A DNA stretch of 64,000 nucleotides from Halichoerus grypus. Taxonomy: Eukaryota; Chordata; Mammalia; Carnivora; Phocidae. The notes beneath the pieces were generated by a model. That model saw nothing but the letters and a program-made list of their open reading frames with translations, did no database searches and was not told the origin of the DNA. Shown here piece by piece: positions 56,258 through 64,000 of this stretch; position 1 is the first letter of the stretch; every line of letters begins with the position of its first letter. The stretch spans positions 110,924,234 to 110,988,233 of the forward strand of contig NC_135722.1 in the NCBI RefSeq assembly GCF_964656455.1, given 5' to 3'. Both the position numbers and the translations under genes were made by a program.

Positions 56258-59200
56258 CTACCAAGAGAAAGGAATTTTTAATGAAGGCACCTGTTGCTGC
56301 TTCTCCAAAAGCCAAGAAAATAAAACCCATGATTTCTACTGGTTTAAATCATTACTACTATGTTACCTGAGACATTTTCCGGGGGGATATACTTTATGTC
56401 CTGTTGCACTAAGGGAGAAACACAAAAAGCATTATTAATAACAAGTAAGGTTAATATTTAGTCACAAAATATATATTTTTAAACTAACAGCTTAGACTCT
56501 CGCCAAATGCTATCAATAACTGTCATAATGTCAATGCAACAAGAATCTTTCATCTTTTTGTGCAACAGTTTGTTAATTAGATTGAATTATTTCCAGTAAT
56601 CCCAAAGCATTGATAAGAGCATATTTTCTTTTTTTTTTATTGAACCGAATTGAATTTTAAGTTCCGGTGAGCTAACACACAGTGTAATATTAGTTTCAGG
56701 TGTATGGAATTGTGATTCGACACTTCCATACATCACCCGGTGCTCGTCACGCTAAGAGCGTATTTCCAACTGACCTAGAAAGTTCCCCAAAGTAATTGTG
56801 CAGCACTCACCAAAGAAACGCTTGTATAACACGGGGTCCGTTTCTTGTAGAGAGTTTTTAAATATGGTGACCGCAAAGCTGCCCTTTACTAACACAGTAT
56901 CAATCAGCTCTCTTGCTCGCAGAGACGTCTGTGCCTTCTGCTTAATCACACTGTGTTCTTGCTCACTAATCACTCCGGCAGTTAGCAGACTATCCAGGAT
57001 CGGGAGCACATAAGTCAAATGCTGGAAAAGCACCATTCTGTTCTTCCGGATCAATGCTATGTCGTCTTTATAAAACAAGAAAACAAACACAAACACGTTC
57101 CACCTCTGCTCACAGGGACACATGACTGAAGAAGTCACGATCTGTTTGCACCGCAGGTGACCGCTAGGTTGGGGGGTCCCCGCGGCCCGGCGTCAGGATG
57201 GGCACTCTCCGTCATGTGTCCCTTCATTCCATGTTCCCGGCGGCCACCGCGGAAGGCACTGGTGTCCCCCCCTTAGCAGAGGAGAGACAGAGAGCAACAC
57301 ACTGCAGGACACACGAGAAAAGTAGACGGAGGCGGTCTGGCGTCAGTCTGCGTTCCCGCACATTCCGCACATTCCGCACAGCTGCTCAGCCTTTAACCAA
57401 ATCCAACTTAGAACCTAAGAAAATTAAAATTCCAATTCAATCTAGTCAACTTGGGGAAAGATAGAATCAAGAGATTAAAATGACAGAACGTTTATTTCTT
57501 AAATTATCATTCACCTGTACAATTTCTTTGAAATTCGATTTTAGGATAAAGTTTTAATTATTTCCCCAAATTAGATATGACATTGCCATTACCCAAATCT
57601 TTTATAGCAAGTGGGGAAAGGCACCAGCAGCATTTTAAAGATTAAATCTTACTTGTCGATGATACCTTCCTGTGTATAGGATCATTGTATTCTCCGCTGA
57701 GATCCAGATTTTGTCTCTATCGATAAAATATTTTATATTTTGAAATTCTGCAATTTTATTATCTCCTTGGAATATGACTTGTGAATCTAAGTTTATTCAT
57801 TAGTACACAATTTTACTATGATCCATAAGGCTCTTTCTACAAAATAACTAATGATGGAAGTTGGGCTGTCTAAAAAAGTTATTTGGGGGGAGAGGACTGT
57901 TAGATTTTAGAAACACTGACTCTGTCGAGCAGTAGGACATAAACCAGAACCATTTAACAAAAAATAGTGCTTAGTAAAAAAGTCAAGGCCAGAGATACCC
58001 ATTTTGAAGATAACGAGCTCTGGGAATAACTGGGAAAAGGACCAGGGCCTTTTTCTATCTAAGATTTCTTTTTCTTTTTTTAAAAAGGTTTATTTATTTA
58101 TTTATTAGAGAGAGATGAGAGAGAGAGAACGGGGGGTGGGGAGCAGGAGGGGCAGAGGGACAAGCAGACTGCCGGATGCTGTGGGGCTGGATCTCACGAC
58201 CCTGAGATCATGACCTGAGCTGAAATCAATAGTCAGATGCTCAACTGACTGAGGTACCCACATGTCCCTAAGATTTATTTTTCTAATTACATTTAACTTA
58301 GACTAATGTAGTAAGTTCTCTGAAATTCTTAAGATTTCTTTTTTTTTAAGATTTTATGTGTTTATTGGTCAGAGAGAGAGCGAGCGAGCACAAGCAGGGG
58401 GAGGGGCAGAGGAAGAGGGAGAAGCAGGCTCCCCACTGAGCAGGGAGCCCGAGGCAGGATTCGATCCCAGGACCTTGAGATCACGACCTGAGCCAAAGGC
58501 AGACACTTCACTGACTGAGCCACCCAGGTGTCCCAAGATTTCTAAAATTGTATTGCTAGTGGTTGAGGAAAAAAGACTCATTTCAAAGTCACAGACTGTA
58601 TTCTGGCTTGTAAGAGCTAAAGACTTGAATATACCTTTGAAGCATATTATTCTTTTGCTCTGGAAATAATACCCTAAATTGTCTCTTTATTTACACACCT
58701 GTCAAGAAATTACTTACCTACTCACTGTTCTTGGGAAACTATAAAGTCATCACTAACCTAAATGAAAATATTTTCATTCGCTCATTCAAACAATACTTCT
58801 GGAGCACAGAGTACGTGCAGTGTGTGCGCTGGGCAGTGTAGACGTAACAGGGAGTAGAGATGCTACAAGATATTTTTGATGATGCAAATTATTGTATATT
58901 GTTGACTGCAGTCATCTCTACAGACTGTTGATTTTCTTTGAAAGAAGCACAAATGTGTCACAGCTGGGGTCTACGAACAATTGTGGAGGTGGGTGTTCTC
59001 TTCTTTGAAAGATGATGACCAACAGCTAAGACGGAGAAGACCACTGCAAGGACGGGCAAAGACAAGCTTGGGCCATGTTGTTGCTGTGCTGGTGGTCTGC
59101 AGAACTCAGCACTTCATGCTTCGGTAAAGACAGGATCAGACGTGTTTGCCCAGGGTGGCCAGAAGACAAATCCACCTAAGGGGCAGGCTTCTTCAAGCCT

Positions 59201-62174
59201 GGAATGGACAATCTGCCAACCGTCCTGGGCAGAAAGAGATTCCAGATCGTGCTGGACAAAGATGGGGCAAACTCTTTTCCCTTTCTGAGCTTTGGGGGTA
59301 TTTGGGAGCGTGAGCTCTCATAGGGGAAAACATGCTTGGGACTATCCTAGTCATTTATGTAAAATGTCCAGAGCTACACAGAGATGAACCCGAACAGAAG
59401 CTAGACAGAGAGACTCATGAGGATGGGCTTAGGGGCAGCAAGAGGGGCCCAAACAGCTACAGCTGTCAATTACTACCCGTGATATAATGCTCTTCCATTA
59501 TCCCTAAATCTCTAGTAAGAGCTTGCGAAAAGTTGCCGTCTATTTTCAATAGACTTATGGGTCTGGTCCCTGCTTGGCAAAGAGCGGCAAAGGAGGGGTG
59601 AACATTTCTGTCTAGGTCAGACTGAGGACAGCATTCAGAGTGGCCAGGTGGGAATGGACATGCTTGGGGGGGGGCAGTCTCTGTGAAGGGCCACAGAGCA
59701 GAGGCCACACAGTGGCAGACACGGCTAGTGTGGAGGGACGTGGCTACTTTGTCTTGAGAGAATGTGCAACAGTGTCCTCGCCCTCCCCTCAAGAACAGAA
59801 GGACTCCCTGAAGGGGAGCTCAGTTCCTGTGTGGGCAGGCGGGAAACTTCATCATAATTCACACATTAATGTGTGTTATTAATGCTATAATTAATGTCAC
59901 TGGGCTGAGACACTCTGGACGCTAATATTAAAATAACTGTCCCTGATCCCACCCCGACTTACAGCGAAGGGAGTGAGCGTGGGATCACAAGCCATGAATG
60001 ATTACATACACAGTCCATGACCCAGAGTAAAAGTATAAATTAAGAACATGCTTTCACTCAACACATACATTTTCAATTGACTAACGAGCAATTCAAATAC
60101 ACTGTAATGTAAAAAATTTCCAGAATTCAAATTGAGACCACTGAACATAACACCTGATCGCCCTGACAAGAAGTAGGTTTTCTGTGACTAATGCATGGTG
60201 ACATCACATCCACATGGTGACATCACATCCACACAGTGACATCGCATCTGCACGGTGACATCACACCCGCATGGTGACATCACATCCTCACCGTGACATC
60301 ACATCCACACACAGACAGACACCGGTCAGTATGGGTACGTACCTGATTCTCTGTTCTCAGCTGCTCTTTCCTTCTCCTCTTCCTTTATTTCGTCTTCCGC
60401 GTGAAGTAAATCAGACACAATATCGTTAACGGTTCTGTAATTCTCCCCAGTGGTCAGGATCTTACTCTGCACCGTCTGCCTCACCAGGCTTCTACTGAAG
60501 CCCATCTCCAAGGCGGCCTTCACCACGGGGGTGTTCATCATGACTGCGTCTTCTGAACGGTTTTCTCCAGGTCCAAAATGGACAACTACATGAAATAAAG
60601 AATTTCACACACGTTGGGAGAATCTATATATCTTTTGAATTGAAAGTTATTACAGTTTCAAAAACATAAAGCCCAGAAAACGTATAGGCATTGTTTTGTA
60701 TTAACTTTGTTAAACTTAAAATCACGATGTACATGTTCAGTCACTAAAATAAGAATATGGAATATTGTATTGCGATACAAAATTTGCATTATCGGGCATA
60801 ACAATGGGTGGGAGGAAGGAACAGAATGTCGGGGATCCCCGTCCACCAAGAATTCTTTTCTCCCCAGGATGAATGAACAAATGAACTTTCTAACTCAAGT
60901 ATGTTTCACGTATTTTTCAAAGATGCCACTGTCCTCACTCACCCCGTCACTGCGGGGCCTCCCACGGCGCCTCTCCTGTCTAGTTCCTTCTCGGCAATAT
61001 GCCACCAGAGTGGCTTTTCATAAACACAAACCCAACTATGTCACCCTCCTTCCGAAATCCCGGCAACAATTCCATTGTTCCATTGTTCTCACACTCAGCT
61101 GTGGCTCACAAGACGGTACCCACCCGGGCCCCCCTCACCTCTTCAGTCTCATCACCTGCCACTTTCTCGTTCACATGCCATGCTAGAGCCCAGAAGTCAC
61201 AAACGGCTCTCGGGTCAAACTCCACCTGCAGGGCTGATCACTCTGAGCGTGGGCCTGTTCACAAATCCCACTCTGGCCACACAGAATTGTGTTCAGTTCT
61301 GCAAACGTGCTCGTTCTTTTTTGTCACCGAAGACTTCCATGCACTGTTCTCTCTGCCTAAAATATTCTTTTTCTCCCTTTGTCCCCTGGTTAACTCCTAC
61401 CGTCCCCTTTGATTCTGTGCTAAGTCAAATACTTCCTCTGGAAAGCCTCTCTCATCTTCCAAAGTCGGGGTGCACGGCCCCTCCCGTGCCCCCGCAGCAC
61501 AGCACCCTTTACTTCTCTGACCATAGCCCTTCCTCCCACCTGCGTACTTGTCTGTATCCCCTGGACTGTTTGCTCATGAGGGCAGGAGTTCTGTTTGCCC
61601 TGTTCTGTAGTCTTTTCTCAGAGTAGCAGACACACGATATTTATTGAACTGAATTAAACACTACATAATGGAGTAGAACAGTTTGTTCAAATACTGGCTC
61701 TATCACCTTTTAGGTTTAGCCACAAAAGACAGGTCATTTAACCTTTCTGAGCCTCAGGGTCCCTGTTGAGGAATGGGAATAACATTTTACAGAATACGTG
61801 AGCCATCTCATGTCAGAGTGCCTGTGTTCCCACAAGGTCTGAGAACAAGGGAGACACGGGATGCATGCTGGCTATTAAAACTACACATACTCAAGTCCCA
61901 CCCTTAGACGCCATGGCTCAATACAGTAGGGTTAAGGTAGAGACCAGAGATCTGGTTCCTTAGGCAATTATGATGCACACTAAAGTTTGAGAAATACCCA
62001 CTTAATGCATTTGAGAGTGCATCATATAGAGCTTCGTACAAATGTACATTAACCATTATCAGCTTCCAATCTCCATAGGACCAACAGTTCTATTTAAATG
62101 CAGTAATTATTGTCATTATACTTACTTGGTGATTCAGCATTTTCATCTTCTGTGTTGTCTGAAGTAGATAACAG
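56064..62174 (-). CDS. BIRC3: BIRC3 (cIAP2), last five coding exons, gene cut by window end
   Basis: cIAP2 is the NF-kB-induced paralogue of cIAP1. It is also a TRAF2-bound RING E3 ligase acting on RIPK1 and NIK, and the fusion partner of MALT1 in human MALT lymphoma. Five exons of 49, 243, 255, 42 and 194 bases join in frame to 783 bases: linker ([16 protein letters not shown]), UBA, CARD, linker, RING and TGA. Each exon equals its BIRC2 counterpart in length and phase. The match to the human BIRC3 C-terminal part is strong ([20 protein letters not shown]). The BIR exons and start codon lie beyond position 64000. The last 1.5 kb of the window is L1 sequence in the intron. Confidence 0.94.
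56367..56408 (-). CDS. BIRC3: BIRC3 42-base linker exon
   Basis: The acceptor is TTTCTCCCTTAG and the donor is GTAACATAG. Codons read [14 protein letters not shown], the CARD-RING linker; the human protein has [13 protein letters not shown]. Confidence 0.94.
56625..56760 (-). mobile_element. Short inverted L1 3' end in BIRC3 intron
   Basis: TTTTTTTTATTGAACCGAAT, TAACACACAGTGTAATATTA and GTTTCAGGTGTATGGAATTG follow the reverse complement of an L1 3'UTR with its poly-A. It ends about 50 bases from the CARD exon donor. Confidence 0.6.
56811..57065 (-). CDS. BIRC3: BIRC3 CARD exon
   Basis: The acceptor is TTTTATAAAG and the donor is GTGAGT. It encodes [20 protein letters not shown] through [20 protein letters not shown] to [11 protein letters not shown], a full CARD. 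The DNA is much less similar to the BIRC2 CARD exon than are the UBA and RING exons on either side. Confidence 0.94.
57066..58060 (-). other. BIRC3 intron after the UBA exon, first part
   Basis: No repeat family or exon was recognised. TTCCGCACA occurs three times in a row at about 57352-57378, a small local repeat. Confidence 0.5.
58068..58268 (-). mobile_element. CAN-SINE, inverted (same strand as BIRC3)
   Basis: The + strand reads TTTTTAAAAAGGTTTATTTA ... GATCATGACCTGAGCTGAAA ... GAGGTACCCACATGTCCC, a diverged complete SINE. Confidence 0.88.
58335..58537 (-). mobile_element. CAN-SINE, inverted
   Basis: TTTTTTTTAAGATTTTATGT through GATCACGACCTGAGCCAAAG to GAGCCACCCAGGTGTCCC. AAGATTTCT-type flanks appear on both sides. 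It lies only 70 bases from the previous SINE. Confidence 0.92.
58540..60195 (-). other. BIRC3 intron, repeat-poor part
   Basis: No exon or clear repeat was recognised between the SINE pair and the minisatellite. Confidence 0.55.
60198..60314. repeat. 19-bp minisatellite, six copies
   Basis: Units starting GTGACATCACATCCACA repeat six times with an exact 19-base period from 60198. Five of the six contain TGACATCA. The array ends about 30 bases from the donor of the BIRC3 UBA exon. BIRC2 has no such array beside its UBA exon. Confidence 0.93.
60343..60585 (-). CDS. BIRC3: BIRC3 UBA exon
   Basis: The acceptor is TTTCATGTAG and the donor is GTACGTACC. It encodes [20 protein letters not shown], then [20 protein letters not shown] and [20 protein letters not shown]. 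The UBA core is identical in protein to the BIRC2 UBA in this window, while the C-terminal acidic part keeps BIRC3-type residues. Confidence 0.95.
60960..61650. repeat. L2-like ancient LINE fragment
   Basis: Phrases such as CACTGTTCTCTCTGCCTAAA, GGAAAGCCTCTCTCATCTTC and GTTTGCTCATGAGGGCAGGA occur in the order of mammalian L2 elements, ending near GATATTTATTGAACTGAATTA. It is highly diverged; open frames across it are accidental. Confidence 0.55.
61680..61800. repeat. MIR-like fragment
   Basis: CTGGCTCTATCACCTTTTAG, GTCATTTAACCTTTCTGAGC and GAATGGGAATAACATTTTAC are in MIR order. Confidence 0.55.
61860..61998. mobile_element. MER5-like hAT remnant
   Basis: AGACCAGAGATCTGGTTCCT ... GCAATTATGATGCACACTAA ... 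GTTTGAGAAATACCCAC resembles MER5A-type elements, like the copy near 10.9 kb. Confidence 0.45.
62126..62174 (-). CDS. BIRC3: BIRC3 49-base exon before UBA
   Basis: The acceptor is TTCCCCTGTAG and the donor is GTAAGTATA. Codons read [16 protein letters not shown] plus one base. This is the first BIRC3 exon seen from the right edge of the window. Confidence 0.94.
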
Positions 62175-62479
62175 CTACAGGGGAAAAAAGTTTATAAATT
62201 AAAGTATAAGTCTTAGCCTGTCCCTTACAATATAAACGAGTCAAGAGATCTATTTTACTCAATTTATTACAAACTGACTTGCTTACAGGCAAAATGATTT
62301 TTTATCTCGAAAGCAATATTTCATTTACATTCAAGAGTTATTCTCTACACCATAAACTATTCTTTATGGAATCTGTATTCCTGAAGGCAAGAAAAGGGCT
62401 ACACCTTCTCAGTGATTTATGAGACAATCATTGTTTGCATTTCATCCCAACATCTTACATTTTCTGTCTCATCCTTTGG

Positions 62480-64000
62480 GATAAGTTGGACCCTCTATCA
62501 GTTCTAATGACTATGGCTAAAAAGTGTTTGACCCTCAAACTATTATATACCTTCCTATCTGCTCTTCCAGGAAGATTATTTCACATTCAGCACTTTGACT
62601 ATATCCTGCCACTCCCTTCTGACCTGCCAAGTGTCTGATGAAAAACCTTTGCTAGACTTACGGGGTCTCCCTTCTATATAACTGTCTTTTTTTTTCTCCT
62701 CACTTTGAAGATTCTCTTTATCACTACTTTTTGCCATTTTAATTACTGTGTATCTTGGTGTGTACCTCCTTGGGTTGATTTTTCTTGGGGGCTCTCTCTG
62801 CTTCCTGGATCTGGATATCTGTTTTCTTCCCCAGATTCAGGAAGTTTTCAGCTATTAATAATAAATTAATAATTTATTATATTAATATAAGTAATAAATT
62901 AACAAATTTTCTGCCCTCTTTTCTCTCTTTTCTTCTACGGGGATCCATATAATGTGAACATTGTTATGCTTGATGGAGTCACTGAATTCCTAAGTCTATT
63001 CTCATTTTGCATAATTTTTTTTCTCTCCTGCTCAGCTTGATAATTTTCCATTTACTCTGTGTTCTAGATCACTAATTCGTTCCTTTGCTTCTTCCATCCT
63101 GCTGTTCATTTCATCAAGAGTGTTTCTCATTTCATTTATCTCTGCTATGTTATTCTTTATCTCTGTGTTACAGGGCTCACGCATGTCTTTTCTCAAGTCC
63201 AGGGAGTATCCTTATGCTAATTGCTTTAAATCCTCCATCAGGCATGTTACTTGTATCTGTTTCTCTTAGGTCTCTTGCTGTCGTTTTGTCCTGTTCTTTT
63301 TTTTTTTTTAAGGTTTTATTTATCTGACAGAGAGAGACACAGCGAGAGAGGGAACACAAGCAGGGGGGAGTGGGAGAGGCAGAAGCAGACTTCCCGCTGA
63401 GCAGGGAGCCCGATACGGGGCTCGATCCCAGGACCCTGGTATCATGACCTGAGCCAAAGGCGGACACCTAACGACTGAGCCACCCAGGTGCCCCTGTCCT
63501 GTTCTTTCATTTGGGACATATTCCTCTCTCTCCTCATTGTGTCTAACTCTGTGTCTGTTTCTCTGTGTTAGGAAAGTCAGCTACGTCTCCTGCTCTTGAA
63601 AGTAGTGGCCTTATGAAGAAGAGGTCCTGGAGTGCCCTCAATGCAGTGTCCCCCATTCCCCTGAACCTGGCACTTCAGGGGCATCTCCTGTGTGTGTTGT
63701 GTGTGCCCTGCTGTTGTCGCTAAGCCGATTTTGCCTTCATTCCAGCCATCTGCAGAGGCTGTCTTTGCCTGTTGTGGGCAGGGTTTCGTCCCTGTGTTGT
63801 TTGTGGGCCAATCTGGGGCCACCGTGGGTTTGAGTTGAGTCAGACCAGAGATGCAGTAGCCCTGAACCACAGGGCACTTTCTCTGTGTTGCTGAGAAGCT
63901 TTCACTGGTGGGCGGGGCCTGCAGGCAGCCCAGCTGTCTGCTCCCAGCCCACTGCTGAGGACACGGTGGGACCGGCGCTGGCCCCCGTTGGGACTCCTTA
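62480..64000 (-). mobile_element. L1 5' part (ORF1 and 5'UTR) in BIRC3 intron, cut by window end
   Basis: Read on the - strand, 62660-63290 is ORF1-like (it holds GAATCTGGGGAAGAAAACAG and, near 63200, TAACATGCCTGATGGAGGAT), and 63500-64000 is L1 5'UTR. It runs in BIRC3 sense orientation and is interrupted by a SINE. The upstream end is outside the window; the left edge is approximate. Confidence 0.7.
63299..63495 (-). mobile_element. CAN-SINE inside L1
   Basis: The + strand reads TTTTTTAAGGTTTTATTTAT ... GTATCATGACCTGAGCCAAA ... GAGCCACCCAGGTGCCCC. TGTCCTGTTCTTT on both sides is a target-site duplication. Confidence 0.94.

Noticed and set aside
56258..56330. Alternative BIRC3 RING start ([18 protein letters not shown])
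   Set aside because: It lies upstream of a clear acceptor that joins in frame with the 42-base linker exon; this part is intron.
61075..61626. 183-codon + strand frame in the BIRC3 intron
   Set aside because: It coincides with an L2-like fragment, lies antisense to BIRC3, and shows no domain or splice support.

Overview
The window is nuclear DNA from a placental mammal, almost certainly a carnivoran. About two dozen tRNA-Lys-derived CAN-SINEs are scattered through it. They start GGCGCCTGGGTGGCTCAG and end in a CT-rich stretch plus an AAATAAATAAAATCTT/poly-A tail. The SINE subtype is neither the typical dog nor the typical cat form, so an arctoid (bear, panda, seal or mustelid type) is the best guess; this is inference from the repeats only. 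The interval matches human 11q22.2 in inverted order: TMEM123, BIRC2, BIRC3.

Layout. 1-10.76 kb: the 3' part of TMEM123 (porimin) on the + strand: one mucin-like exon, the transmembrane exon, the last coding exon and the 3'UTR. Its first exons lie left of, or were not recognised in, the window. 10.8-20.2 kb: tail-to-tail intergenic DNA with old L1, L2-like, MER5-like and Tigger-like debris. 20.2-46.3 kb: complete BIRC2 (cIAP1) on the - strand. It has eight coding exons that sum to exactly 620 codons including the stop (619 aa; BIR1-BIR2-BIR3-UBA-CARD-RING), a probable 1.2-kb 5'UTR part and a CpG-island promoter at 45.5-47.3 kb. One 15.2-kb intron has been inflated by an older L1 and a nearly full-length, dead L1, both antisense to the gene and riddled with SINEs. 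46.7-55.6 kb: intergenic DNA between the two IAP genes, with L1 pieces, SINEs and an LTR-like stretch. 55.6-64 kb: the last five coding exons of BIRC3 (cIAP2) on the - strand, with exon sizes 49/243/255/42/194, identical to BIRC2. The BIR-encoding exons lie beyond the right edge, and an antisense-strand L1 5' part fills the last 1.5 kb.

Function. BIRC2 and BIRC3 are tandem paralogues. Both are RING E3 ubiquitin ligases recruited through TRAF2 to TNF-receptor complexes; they ubiquitinate RIPK1 and restrain NIK and non-canonical NF-kB signalling. TMEM123 is an unrelated neighbour encoding a small heavily glycosylated cell-surface protein.

Main observation. The UBA exons of BIRC2 and BIRC3 are identical over 142 of 143 bases, and part of their RING exons over 103 of 104 bases. 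The CARD exon between them and the flanking intron sequence have diverged strongly. This is the signature of recent, exon-local gene conversion between the paralogues. Other points of interest: two perfect kB-type sites, a palindromic CRE and a duplicated NRF1-like block near the BIRC2 promoter; a 19-bp minisatellite of TGACATCA units beside a BIRC3 splice donor; and a SINE split by a patchwork of L1 pieces. No new gene system (CRISPR, operon, novel enzyme) is visible; this is an ordinary mammalian locus. Splice sites were placed by eye from GT/AG rules, reading frame and similarity to the human proteins; repeat family names and edges are approximate.
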